Source of the DNA: UBA1447 sp964568955
GTDB taxonomy: Bacteria > Bacillota > Clostridia > Oscillospirales > Acutalibacteraceae
Direction: 5' to 3'
Length of the DNA: 64,000 nt
Assembly (NCBI GenBank): GCA_964568955.1
Contig: CAZMSM010000001.1
Location: 1-64,000 of the forward strand
Shown: in pieces, positions 16,242-24,365 of the stretch
Numbering within the stretch: position 1 is the first letter of the stretch
Layout of the letters: each line of letters begins with the position of its first letter
The notes under the pieces: generated by a model
Seen by the model: the letters and a program-made list of their open reading frames with translations, nothing else
Told to the model about the DNA's origin: nothing
Database searches by the model: none
Position numbers and translations under genes: made by a program

Positions 16242-18386
16242 TTGGATAAGATGAAATTTAGGGATTCAAGTTTGCCGACACAAGAGCGGATTGAAGATTT
16301 AATAAGCCGCCTTGATGTTGAAGAAAAGGTTTCTCAGCTATGCAACGCTTCACCTGCAATACCGGCTTTGGGCATTCCGGAATATAATTGGTGGAACGAG
16401 GCGCTCCACGGTGTTGCGCGAGCGGGGACTGCCACCGTATTCCCACAGGCCATTGCCATGGCGGCAGCGTTCAACGAAAACCTTGTTTACGACATAGCGG
16501 CTGCAATTGCCCAAGAGGCAAGGGCGAAGTACAATGTAGCGCAAAAAAAGAGTGAATATGAAATATACCAAGGCTTAACCTTTTGGAGCCCCAATGTCAA
16601 CATTTTCAGAGACCCGCGCTGGGGCAGAGGACATGAAACATACGGAGAAGATCCCTACCTCACGGGCACGCTCGGCGTCGCCTTTATCAAAGGGCTGCAA
16701 CAGTCCGATGGCAAGCATATGAAGGCGGCGGCATGCGCAAAGCATTTTGCAGTGCACAGCGGGCCGGAAGGCTGCCGACATTCTTTTGATTCAAAGGTAA
16801 GCAAAAAAGATTTATACGAAACGTATTTGCCGGCCTTTGAAATGTGCGTCAAAGAAGGCAAGGTCGAGGCGGTCATGGGTGCCTATAACGCCCTGAACGG
16901 TTCGCCTTGTTGTGCAAATTGGGAACTCCTAACAGGTATCTTACGAGAGCGTTGGGGCTTTGAAGGGCACGTCGTATCCGATTGCGGAGCCATTCGGGAC
17001 ATCAGCGTTGGGCATGAATTTACACAAAGTTTTGAGGAATCTTCAGCCCTCGCGTTGAAAGCCGGCTGTGACTTGTGCTGCGGTAATGAGTACCTCGCTT
17101 TAATGGATGCGTATGAATCCGACCTGATTACGCAAGACGACTTAGACACCGCTTTAAGGCGTTTATTTAACACACGTTTTAAACTCGGCATGTTTGACAA
17201 ATCAGAAGACGTCAGCTACTCCACTATCCCTGCAAAACAAATAGCAAGCGCCGAACACAAAGCGCTAAGCCTTGAAGCCGCACGGCAAAGCATCGTGCTA
17301 CTCAAGAACGACGGGCTCTTGCCAATGGATGCTCAAAAGCTCGGCAAAATTGCCGTTATCGGGCCAAATGCGGACAGCGTCGATGTGTTGCTTGGCAACT
17401 ACAACGGCACACCGACTGACACCTACACCATCCTTGGCGGGATGACTTCATACCTAGGCAACGAGCGGGTAGCGTACGCAAAGGGCTGCGAACTGTTTGT
17501 GGCACAAGACACCCCCGCGTCCGAATCCACAGCACAAACCTTGCTTAAAGAGGCACTTGCGGTTGCCAAAGACTGCGACATCATCATTGCTTGTGTGGGG
17601 CTCGACCCATCCCTCGAAGGGGAAGAGGGTGACGCCTACAATGCGTTTGCAAGCGGTGACAAGCCGGACTTGGCATTGCCCGTTGTCCAACAAAAATTGC
17701 TTGAGGAACTGAAGAAAACCGAGAAACCCCTGATAGTTGCCATCAACTGCGGCAGCGCACTCACCGTTAATTGGGCGCACGAAAACGCCAACGCAGCGCT
17801 TGACGCATGGTACCCGGGCGAAATGGGCGGCCTAGCCTTTGCTCAGCTTGTTTTCGGCGACTGTTCGCCCAGCGGTAGGCTACCGATTACTTTTTATCAA
17901 ACCAGCGAAGAACTGCCGGATTTCTCGGATTATTCCATGGACGGCAGAACCTACCGATATATGACAACCGAGCCGCTCTATCCTTTCGGCTATGGGCTGT
18001 CTTACACACGGTTCGAATATTCGGGCATCAAAGCAAACATAACAGATTTCAGCAAAACAAACAGCCTTCAACTCCGATTTGTATTAAAAAACACAGGTAG
18101 ATTCGACGGGTTTGAAAAGATTCAGGTCTACATTCAACCCCTCAACCCAAGTGTTAAAACACCCCGTTGGCAGCTGAAAGCCTTTAAAGCCGCTCACCTG
18201 AAAAAAAGCGAGCATACCGAAGTTACCATTGACTTGCCGGCAAGTACTTTTTCAATTGTGGATAATGATGGAGAGCGTATTGTGGAACAAGGCGGCTATC
18301 GGATATATGTCGGCGGCAGTCAGCCGGATAAACGCAGTGCGGCGTTGACCGGGGCTGTATGTGGATTTATCGATGTTGTAATATAA
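16242..18386 (+). CDS. Glycoside hydrolase family 3, xylosidase/glucosidase type
   Basis: A 714-residue GH3 enzyme that removes terminal beta-linked sugars. The N-terminal TIM barrel has FWSPNVNIFRDPRWGRG, YGEDPYLTG, CAKHFAVH and the nucleophile Asp247 in VVSDCGAI; the Cys after SD is typical of the xylosidase/plant-like branch rather than SDW glucosidases. The alpha/beta sandwich (about 345-575) has QSIVLLKNDGLLP and the second-domain region PGEMGG, and a fibronectin-like domain closes the protein (ending VYIQPL...GGSQP). There is no signal peptide, so it is cytoplasmic and would act on imported oligosaccharides. TTG 16242 is chosen because GGAGG lies six bases upstream; ATG 16251 would be 15 bases away. 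Confidence 0.93.
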   Translation: MDKMKFRDSSLPTQERIEDLISRLDVEEKVSQLCNASPAIPALGIPEYNWWNEALHGVARAGTATVFPQAIAMAAAFNENLVYDIAAAIAQEARAKYNVAQKKSEYEIYQGLTFWSPNVNIFRDPRWGRGHETYGEDPYLTGTLGVAFIKGLQQSDGKHMKAAACAKHFAVHSGPEGCRHSFDSKVSKKDLYETYLPAFEMCVKEGKVEAVMGAYNALNGSPCCANWELLTGILRERWGFEGHVVSDCGAIRDISVGHEFTQSFEESSALALKAGCDLCCGNEYLALMDAYESDLITQDDLDTALRRLFNTRFKLGMFDKSEDVSYSTIPAKQIASAEHKALSLEAARQSIVLLKNDGLLPMDAQKLGKIAVIGPNADSVDVLLGNYNGTPTDTYTILGGMTSYLGNERVAYAKGCELFVAQDTPASESTAQTLLKEALAVAKDCDIIIACVGLDPSLEGEEGDAYNAFASGDKPDLALPVVQQKLLEELKKTEKPLIVAINCGSALTVNWAHENANAALDAWYPGEMGGLAFAQLVFGDCSPSGRLPITFYQTSEELPDFSDYSMDGRTYRYMTTEPLYPFGYGLSYTRFEYSGIKANITDFSKTNSLQLRFVLKNTGRFDGFEKIQVYIQPLNPSVKTPRWQLKAFKAAHLKKSEHTEVTIDLPASTFSIVDNDGERIVEQGGYRIYVGGSQPDKRSAALTGAVCGFIDVVI

Positions 18387-18436
18387 AACTTTGATAAAAC
18401 AATAAAAGTCACTTTCTGAATTGGATAAGCAAACAA

Positions 18437-18457
18437 CTATCCGGAATTTCCGGATAG
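18437..18457. repeat. Perfect 21-bp inverted repeat
   Basis: CTATCCGGAA and TTCCGGATAG flank a single central T. It lies 50 bases after the GH3 stop and 14 bases before a separate terminator, and has no T-run itself. It may be a hairpin extending the terminator region or a dyad operator. Confidence 0.6.
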
Positions 18458-18470
18458 CTCAAACCATGTA

Positions 18471-18512
18471 AAAGCACAACAGCCCCCGAAATTAAGGGCT
18501 GTTGTGCTTTGT
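18471..18512. terminator. Bidirectional terminator between GH3 gene and tRNA-Leu
   Basis: A perfect 15-bp stem (AAAGCACAACAGCCC at 18471-18485 with its complement at 18496-18510), T-rich on the right and A-rich on the left, suits both converging transcripts. Confidence 0.85.
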
Positions 18513-18522
18513 TTATTCACTT

Positions 18523-18609
18523 TGGTGCCGGTGGCCGGGGTCGAACCGGCACGATATTGCTATCACTGGATTTTGAATCCAGCACGTCTGCCTATTCCAT
18601 CACACCGGC
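18523..18609 (-). tRNA. tRNA-Leu (anticodon CAA)
   Basis: On the minus strand a 7-bp acceptor stem (GCCGGTG with CACCGGC) ends in discriminator A and an encoded CCA. The anticodon arm CTGGA-TTCAAAA-TCCAG gives anticodon CAA, reading UUG. A long variable arm and the TTCGACC T-loop complete a class II leucine tRNA of 87 nt. Confidence 0.95.
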
Positions 18610-18727
18610 AAGTGCTCAAACAGTATAATCGATGGAATGAGAAAAATCAAGGGTTTGAACAAATATTTTCATCAGGAATTTGTAAATTATTTGCGAAGAA
18701 TTTGTTTTGCACTGTCTTGTGGAATCC

Positions 18728-18756
18728 TTGACAAACAGGATGATTAAATGTAAAAT
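18728..18756 (+). promoter_or_regulatory. Sigma-A promoter of pyrB
   Basis: A perfect TTGACA, 17 bases, TAAAAT. Transcription should begin near 18763, leaving a leader of about 100 bases. Confidence 0.75.
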
Positions 18757-18760
18757 CTAA

Positions 18761-18850
18761 GGCAAGTTGAAACCTTTAGGATATAGGTTGCCACCGGTAT
18801 AGCCCTTGGCATAAAGGTTCAAAGGTACGCGGCGACAGCTGTTAGATGAT
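18761..18850 (+). promoter_or_regulatory. pyrB leader with alternative pairings
   Basis: AACCTTTA (18771-18778) pairs perfectly with TAAAGGTT (18812-18819), enclosing smaller options such as AACCT/AGGTT (18771-18775 with 18784-18788) and GGCAA (18761-18765) with TTGCC (18788-18792). The overlapping partners could switch. No PyrR-binding consensus and no T-run terminator were recognised, so control of pyrB by this leader is only a suggestion. Confidence 0.35.
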
Positions 18851-18862
18851 GGAGGATGGGGA

Positions 18863-19936
18863 ATGATTACAAGGAACATAATTGACCTCGATGACGTTTT
18901 GCAAAGCGATCTTGGTGAGGTAATCCGTTTTGCAGGGGTTATCAAAGAAAACCCATCCCATTATGTCGATTACTGCCACGGCAAAATTATGGCAACCCTT
19001 TTTTATGAGCCTTCCACAAGAACACAAATGTCTTTTCAAACGGCTATGCTTCGGTTGGGTGGTAAGCTGATTGGTTTTGACGACCCCGGTAATTCTTCCG
19101 TTTCAAAAGGGGAGAGTCTTAAGGATACCATCCGCGTTATTAGCAATTATGCGGATATCATTGTTATCCGCAACTCTTTTGAAGGCGCTGCGCTTGCGGC
19201 GTCCATGTTTTCTAAATGCCCGGTGATCAATGCGGGCGACGGGGGGCATCTTCATCCGACGCAAACACTCACGGACCTCGTTACACTGTCGTATGAAAAG
19301 AAAAGGCTTGATAACATGACCATCGGCGTTTGTGGGGACAATAGGAACGGCCGTACGGTTCATTCTTTAATAAAAAGCTTGGCACAGTATAAGGGCAACC
19401 GCTTTGTTTTGATATCCACGCCTGAATTGCAGGTGCCTCCATACGTTATTGAATGTTTAAAGCGCAACGGCTGCGCATACTCTTTTTCCAACAGTCTTGA
19501 AGATTCGATAGGTGAGCTAGATGTTCTGTATATGACAAGAATTCAAAAAGAACGGTTTCCTTCGGAATCAGATTACCTTGCGCAAAAGGGCGTGTTTGTC
19601 CTTGATGCAAAGAAAATGTCATTGGCAAAGCCGGACTTAAGGGTACTGCACCCGCTACCGAGAGTGGACGAAATAGCCTTGGAGGTTGATGACGACCCAA
19701 GGGCAAAGTATTTTGAGCAGACGGAATACGGTATGTATGCGCGAATGGCTTTGATTATTAAGATGCTGGAAGGCAGGCACTATGTGCTACCCGATAAGGT
19801 GATGGATACGCACGGTGTTAAATGCAATAATTTAAGGTGTATCACACAGACCGAAATGTATCTGCCAAATATTTTTAATGAATTGGATGGGAAACTGTTT
19901 TGTAAGTATTGTGACCATTATGTTGAGTCTTTATAA
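18863..19936 (+). CDS. pyrB: Aspartate carbamoyltransferase fused to a PyrI-type zinc domain
   Basis: A 357-residue ATCase making carbamoyl-aspartate, the first committed pyrimidine intermediate. Residues 1-310 carry the catalytic signature: YEPSTRTQMSF (carbamoyl phosphate), HPTQTLTDL and HPLPRVDE. The last 45 residues are an extension with Cys321-x4-Cys326 and Cys347-x2-Cys350 (CNNLRC, CKYC), the same pattern as the zinc domain of the regulatory chain PyrI. PyrI's N-terminal nucleotide-binding allosteric domain is missing. In E. coli the zinc domain docks the regulatory chain onto the catalytic chain; here it may stabilise trimers or a higher assembly. ATG 18863 has GGAGG before it. Confidence 0.93.
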   Translation: MITRNIIDLDDVLQSDLGEVIRFAGVIKENPSHYVDYCHGKIMATLFYEPSTRTQMSFQTAMLRLGGKLIGFDDPGNSSVSKGESLKDTIRVISNYADIIVIRNSFEGAALAASMFSKCPVINAGDGGHLHPTQTLTDLVTLSYEKKRLDNMTIGVCGDNRNGRTVHSLIKSLAQYKGNRFVLISTPELQVPPYVIECLKRNGCAYSFSNSLEDSIGELDVLYMTRIQKERFPSESDYLAQKGVFVLDAKKMSLAKPDLRVLHPLPRVDEIALEVDDDPRAKYFEQTEYGMYARMALIIKMLEGRHYVLPDKVMDTHGVKCNNLRCITQTEMYLPNIFNELDGKLFCKYCDHYVESL

Positions 19937-20018
19937 TTAAGACGATGGTACGAAGCGTTTATTGCTTGTGAAAAAGGCATTAGGAGGACGACCGCAAAAG
20001 CGCAGTCGGTAAAATGGC

Positions 20019-20052
20019 AAAAAAAAAAAAGACTGTCTTTTAACAGTCTTTT
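20019..20052 (-). terminator. Intrinsic terminator of rpmB
   Basis: On the minus strand GACTGT (20048-20043) and ACAGTC (20036-20031), extended by flanking A/T pairs, form a hairpin followed by a run of more than ten T residues. Confidence 0.88.
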
Positions 20053-20078
20053 CTCACGATTGAACCTGGTATATGCTA

Positions 20079-20267
20079 TTAGACAGCGCGGGTGACCTTG
20101 CCGGAACGAAGGCAGCGTGTGCAAGCATGAACCCTTTTGGGGGAACCGCTGACAACCGCCTTAACCCTTTTGATATTAGGCTTCCAAGTCCTGTTTGAAC
20201 GCCTATGTGAGTGGGAAACCTTATTGCCGAAGGACACGCCTTTGCCGCAGAAATCGCATTTTGCCAT
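20079..20267 (-). CDS. rpmB: 50S ribosomal protein L28
   Basis: A 62-residue L28 of the large ribosomal subunit. It begins MAKCDFCGKGVSFGNKVSHS and ends RVHACTRCLRSGKVTRAV. The two CxxC pairs mark the zinc-binding (C+) form. ATG 20267 is chosen over an upstream frame extension because AAGGAGG lies eight bases before it. It is monocistronic, divergent from recA, with its own promoter and terminator. Confidence 0.97.
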   Translation of the reverse strand: MAKCDFCGKGVSFGNKVSHSHRRSNRTWKPNIKRVKAVVSGSPKRVHACTRCLRSGKVTRAV

Positions 20268-20300
20268 ATTCCGCACCTCCTTAAATCGATAACAGATGAT

Positions 20301-20329
20301 ATAGTATCAGGTTTTATAAAAAAATGCAA
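20301..20329 (-). promoter_or_regulatory. Promoter of rpmB
   Basis: Minus strand TTGCAT (20329-20324), 17 bases, TACTAT (20306-20301). Confidence 0.55.
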
Positions 20330-20403
20330 CAAATATTTGTTTTATTTTTGGCGCAGATGGCAAAATTATAGCAAAATTATTCCGGTAATATGAATAATGA
20401 TGC

Positions 20404-20432
20404 TTGCATTTGGTATTCAAAAGATATATAAT
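20404..20432 (+). promoter_or_regulatory. Sigma-A promoter of recA
   Basis: TTGCAT, 17 bases, TATAAT, directly before a LexA-like box. Confidence 0.65.
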
Positions 20433-20441
20433 AATTCAAAT

Positions 20442-20455
20442 CGAACATTTGTGCG
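20442..20455 (+). promoter_or_regulatory. LexA (SOS) operator at recA
   Basis: CGAACATTTGTGCG matches the Gram-positive LexA box CGAAC-N4-GTTCG except for one core base. It lies just after the -10 box, over the start of transcription, where LexA would block recA until DNA damage. Confidence 0.7.
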
Positions 20456-20476
20456 AATATGAGTGGAGGAATTATA

Positions 20477-21586
20477 ATGAGTGATAAAACAAAGGCGCTG
20501 GAAAGTGCACTGCTTCAAATCGAAAAATCGTTCGGCAAAGGGGCTATCATGCGCCTTGGCCAAAACGAGGGCATGTCCGTGGCATCCATATCCACAGGCT
20601 CTATAACGCTTGACATTGCAACGGGTATCGGTGGTCTTCCGCGTGGAAGAATAATTGAAATCTACGGGCCGGAAGCCTCCGGTAAAACAACACTTGCTTT
20701 GCATTGCGTTGCAGAGGCACAAAAGCTTGGCGGGGAAGCCGCTTTTATTGATGCCGAGCATGCGCTTGATCCCTTGTATGCGGGGAATTTGGGTGTTGAT
20801 GTTGACTCCCTGCTTGTTTCCCAGCCGGACAACGGCGAGCAAGCGTTGGAAATAGCGGAAGCCCTGGTGCGCTCGGGCGCAGTAGACATTATCGTTATCG
20901 ACTCCGTTGCCGCTCTTGTTCCCCGTGCGGAAATTGAGGGCGAAATGGGGGATTCCCATGTGGGGCTACATGCAAGGCTGATGTCACAGGCACTGCGTAA
21001 ACTTGCCGGCGCCATTGCAAAATCCAATACCATCATTGTTTTTATCAACCAACTGCGCGAAAAAATAGGTATTTCCTACGGTAGTCCGGAGGTAACAACG
21101 GGCGGTCGTGCACTTAAATTTTATTCTTCAATAAGGATTGACGTGCGCCGTATCGAGCAACTCAAGGGGCCTAACAATGAATTTATCGGTTCCAGAACCA
21201 GAGCTAAAGTTGTAAAAAATAAAGTTTCCCCACCGTTTAAAGAGGGGGAGTTTGACATTATGTACGGATTAGGCATTTCAAAAGAAGGTGAAATTCTTGA
21301 TTTGGGCGTAAAATTAGATATAATAAAGAAAAGCGGTTCATGGTTTTCTTATGGTGAGACGAGGCTTGGTCAAGGGCGAGACAATGTCAAAGATTATTTC
21401 CGACAAAATCCGGACCTTGCGAGCGATATAGAGACCCAAATCAGAGATAATGCAGCGGAAGTTGTGCGCCTGAGTAAGAAAAAGATTGAAAGAGCGGCGG
21501 CACCTGTGAAAGCAGAGCCTGTGCGTGAAGAAACGACGAAAGCCAGTGCCAGAGCGAAGCTCGACATAGCCGTGGATGATGACTAA
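20477..21586 (+). CDS. recA: Recombinase RecA
   Basis: A 369-residue RecA, the strand-exchange protein of homologous repair and the trigger of LexA self-cleavage. Walker A GPEASGKTT is at about 64-72, and IVIDSVAALVPRAEI and the DNA-binding loop MGDSHVGL are intact. The C-terminal tail after about 330 is Lys/Glu-rich and variable, as usual. ATG 20477 (MSDKTKALE) is chosen because GTGGAGG precedes it; ATG 20459 overlaps that site. It heads a run with recX, rimO and pgsA. Confidence 0.98.
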   Translation: MSDKTKALESALLQIEKSFGKGAIMRLGQNEGMSVASISTGSITLDIATGIGGLPRGRIIEIYGPEASGKTTLALHCVAEAQKLGGEAAFIDAEHALDPLYAGNLGVDVDSLLVSQPDNGEQALEIAEALVRSGAVDIIVIDSVAALVPRAEIEGEMGDSHVGLHARLMSQALRKLAGAIAKSNTIIVFINQLREKIGISYGSPEVTTGGRALKFYSSIRIDVRRIEQLKGPNNEFIGSRTRAKVVKNKVSPPFKEGEFDIMYGLGISKEGEILDLGVKLDIIKKSGSWFSYGETRLGQGRDNVKDYFRQNPDLASDIETQIRDNAAEVVRLSKKKIERAAAPVKAEPVREETTKASARAKLDIAVDDD

Positions 21587-21639
21587 GCCTTAAACAAGAG
21601 TGATTACCGCGTTTTGGTTTGGAGTGACAATTTAGTTTT

Positions 21640-22266
21640 ATGATAATTACAGCAAAAAAAGGCAGAGGCACTAAAATGCACCTGTTTATTGATGATGAGT
21701 ACGATTTTACGGTTACTGCCGATTTTTGGTATTCTTCGCCGTTTCACTCGGGCGACCCGATTGACGAGGGCGAACTGGCACAATTAAAAGCAAAAGCGCA
21801 AGACCGCAAAGCTTTTAACAAAGCCTTGAATATTATTTGCAGGCGTGACCACGGCGAAAGAGAACTGACGGAAAAACTTTCAAAAACGCTCGATAAAGCG
21901 TCGGCCGAAGCCGCTGTTAAAAAAGCGGTGGAGTTGGGACTGGTTAATGATGAAAATTTTGCCGAAAAATACGCGCAGGAACTCTATACCAGAAAAGGCT
22001 TTGCTCCCGCAAGAATCCGCTTAGAGCTGCTTCGTAAAGGCATCTCGCGCGACCTTGCGGATGAAGTGGCCGATGGCATAGAGTTTAATCCACAGGAACG
22101 AATTGTCGAGCTACTCAGCAGCAACCGCTTTGCGCGGCAAATTTTGGATGAAAAGGGTAGAGAACGCACCTGCAATGCCCTTGCACGCCTTGGGTACAGC
22201 TATTCGGATATCCGATCAGCGATGAGGGAAATTGACATAGAAGTACCGGATGACGAAAACGAATAA
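21640..22266 (+). CDS. recX: Regulatory protein RecX
   Basis: A 208-residue RecX-family protein, which modulates RecA filaments. Three-helix repeats are visible (RREHGERELTEKL-like RRDHGERELTEKL, LVNDENFAEKYAQEL, RKGFAPARIRLELLRKG, LARLGYSYSDIRSAM). The N-terminal 60 residues form the beta-rich extension common in Firmicutes. It starts at ATG 21640, 53 bases after recA; no strong Shine-Dalgarno is seen (GGAGTGA is 16 bases away), so translation may be weak or coupled. Confidence 0.9.
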   Translation: MIITAKKGRGTKMHLFIDDEYDFTVTADFWYSSPFHSGDPIDEGELAQLKAKAQDRKAFNKALNIICRRDHGERELTEKLSKTLDKASAEAAVKKAVELGLVNDENFAEKYAQELYTRKGFAPARIRLELLRKGISRDLADEVADGIEFNPQERIVELLSSNRFARQILDEKGRERTCNALARLGYSYSDIRSAMREIDIEVPDDENE

Positions 22267-22325
22267 CCCTCATTAACATTTGGGTAATTGATAAAATATA
22301 AATTTTGCACGAAGGCGGGGGTTTT

Positions 22326-23654
22326 ATGCCTTACAGAATCGGATTAATATCATTGGGATGTTCCAAAAACCAGGTGGATGCGGAGATTATGCTTGCGGCA
22401 CTTGTTGATGACAGTTTTGAAATCGTCGATTATTTGGATGGAGCGGACGCCGTTATCATCAACACCTGCGGGTTTATTGACGATGCAAAAAGGGAATCGA
22501 TAGAAAACATCCTTGAAGTTGTTCAGCTGAAAAACGACGAAACCGTTGGCTCGATTATCGTGACCGGCTGCCTTTCGCAACTTGTTAAAGACGAGATTTT
22601 TGAAGAAATTCCGGAAGTGGATGCCGTCTTTGGGATAGGAGCAAATGCAGAGATAGCCGCTTTGGTCCGCAGTGTGATTGAAGGCGAAAAGCTGTCACTT
22701 TTTCCTTCACGAAAAAAATTACCCTTAAACGGAGACAGAGTTTTAACAACACCGGAGTATTGGGCCTATTTAAGGGTAGCCGATGGCTGCTCAAACTGTT
22801 GCAGTTATTGTACGATTCCCACCATCCGCGGTGGGTTTAAGAGCCGTGAGATAGAAGAACTCCTTGATGAGGCAAAATGTTTGGCTGAAAAAGGCGTAAA
22901 AGAATTAATCTTGATCGCCCAGGATACGACAAGTTACGGGATGGATATTTACGGACGGCTTGCTTTGCCCGAACTGCTTGACAAATTGAGCGAAATTCAG
23001 GGCATTGAATGGCTACGCCTGATGTATTGCTACCCGGACAAAGTCACGGATGAACTCATTGAAACAATCTCTACAAATCCAAAAGTTTTGCATTATATTG
23101 ACTTGCCCATTCAGCATATCGACGACAGTATTTTAAAAGCAATGAACCGCAAAACCTCCGCTGAAGAAATCAAAAGATTAATTCAGAAAATGCGCACCGA
23201 CATACCGGATATGGTTATCAGAACAACCGTTATTACCGGCTTCCCCGGTGAAGGTGAAAAAGAGTTTGAAAATCTTGCAGTCTTTTTGAAAGAAGCCGCA
23301 TTTGACCGTCTCGGCTGCTTCACTTTTTCGCCGCAAGTCGGAACACTTGCTTTCAGCATGCCCGAGCAAGTGGACGAAGAAACAGGCAAACACCGCGCTG
23401 AACTCATTATGCAAGACCAATATGAAACGATGAACGCAGCAAATGAAAAACACGTGGGCAAAATATTTGAAGTTCTTGTTGAAGGGTATGATAATTATAC
23501 AGACAGTTATTATGGCCGCTCGTATATGGACGCCCCGGAAATAGATTCTTCTGTACTGTTTACATCATCGGAAAGCCTTGACGAAGGGGATTTCGTTGAT
23601 GTCGAAATTTTTGGCGTATCAGACTATGACCTCTTGGGCCAAGTGGTAGAATAA
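22326..23654 (+). CDS. rimO: Ribosomal protein S12 methylthiotransferase
   Basis: A 442-residue radical SAM methylthiotransferase that modifies Asp88 of ribosomal protein S12. The N-terminal MTTase domain carries LGCSKNQVDAE and further cysteines (NTCGFI, TGCL). The radical SAM cluster motif is CSNCCSYCTIP and a C-terminal TRAM domain ends the protein. SLGCSKN and CSYCTIPTIRGGF place it with RimO rather than MiaB, which occurs separately at 30137. ATG 22326 follows a GGCGGGGG site. Confidence 0.95.
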   Translation: MPYRIGLISLGCSKNQVDAEIMLAALVDDSFEIVDYLDGADAVIINTCGFIDDAKRESIENILEVVQLKNDETVGSIIVTGCLSQLVKDEIFEEIPEVDAVFGIGANAEIAALVRSVIEGEKLSLFPSRKKLPLNGDRVLTTPEYWAYLRVADGCSNCCSYCTIPTIRGGFKSREIEELLDEAKCLAEKGVKELILIAQDTTSYGMDIYGRLALPELLDKLSEIQGIEWLRLMYCYPDKVTDELIETISTNPKVLHYIDLPIQHIDDSILKAMNRKTSAEEIKRLIQKMRTDIPDMVIRTTVITGFPGEGEKEFENLAVFLKEAAFDRLGCFTFSPQVGTLAFSMPEQVDEETGKHRAELIMQDQYETMNAANEKHVGKIFEVLVEGYDNYTDSYYGRSYMDAPEIDSSVLFTSSESLDEGDFVDVEIFGVSDYDLLGQVVE

Positions 23655-23682
23655 AAAAAATTAAGGGAAGGGTGATTTTTCT

Positions 23683-24255
23683 TTGAATACACCCAACAAA
23701 TTGACGATTTCACGCATGCTAATGACGCCTGTGTTTTTAGCCGTTATTCTATGGGATATACCGCATCGTTTCTTGTTTGCCGTTATTGTGTTTTCAATCG
23801 CGGCTATTACCGACGCCATTGACGGCAAATTAGCGCGCAAACGCAACGAGATAACGGTTTTTGGCAAATTGCTGGACCCTGTTGCCGACAAAATGCTCAC
23901 AACGGCTGCCTTGCTTGCCTTTATGTATCTTGGTTTGTGTAATGTTTGGATTGTTTTTATTGTTCTTACGAGAGAATTTATCGTAACCTCTATCAGGCTT
24001 ATTGCTTTATCGCAAGGCATTGTAATACCTGCTAATATTTGGGGCAAACTCAAAACTGTCAGTCAAATGACTTTTACGATTTTAATCATGTTGCTTGCGG
24101 AACTTGACGAAATATTTGACCTATTTACGAAGAGCATACCGTTTGAATTCACTTTGTTGTCTAACATACTTCTTGGCATAACGGCATTTTTCACCGCCGT
24201 TTCGGGTGTCATATATGTGATGCAAAGTCGAAAGTTAATTGATTATACCAAATGA
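23683..24255 (+). CDS. pgsA: CDP-diacylglycerol-glycerol-3-phosphate phosphatidyltransferase
   Basis: A 190-residue integral membrane enzyme making phosphatidylglycerol phosphate, the precursor of phosphatidylglycerol. The CDP-alcohol phosphotransferase motif (D-G-x2-A-R-x8-G-x3-D-x3-D) is seen as DGKLARKRNEITVFGKLLDP plus the final Asp of VADK. Five or six hydrophobic segments follow. TTG 23683 is the start, with AAGGG about 10 bases upstream. It ends the recA-recX-rimO run; no clear terminator follows. Confidence 0.93.
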   Translation: MNTPNKLTISRMLMTPVFLAVILWDIPHRFLFAVIVFSIAAITDAIDGKLARKRNEITVFGKLLDPVADKMLTTAALLAFMYLGLCNVWIVFIVLTREFIVTSIRLIALSQGIVIPANIWGKLKTVSQMTFTILIMLLAELDEIFDLFTKSIPFEFTLLSNILLGITAFFTAVSGVIYVMQSRKLIDYTK

Positions 24256-24316
24256 GCCATCGATAAAGGTTGACTGACGGCATAAGCTAAAAATCATAAA
24301 TTTCGTTGAAATAGGG

Positions 24317-24344
24317 TGCATTTTCGTTCTCTATAGGTTATAAT
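24317..24344 (+). promoter_or_regulatory. Probable promoter of the cysE T-box unit
   Basis: A perfect -10 TATAAT (24339-24344) with a weak -35 (TGCATT, spacing 16). The T-box begins shortly after. Confidence 0.5.
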
Positions 24345-24365
24345 ATAAAAAATGTTTTATTAAAT

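Noticed and set aside
18504..18731. Open frame across the tRNA-Leu region
   Set aside because: It overlaps the tRNA gene on the other strand and has no ribosome site; it is a by-product of the tRNA sequence.
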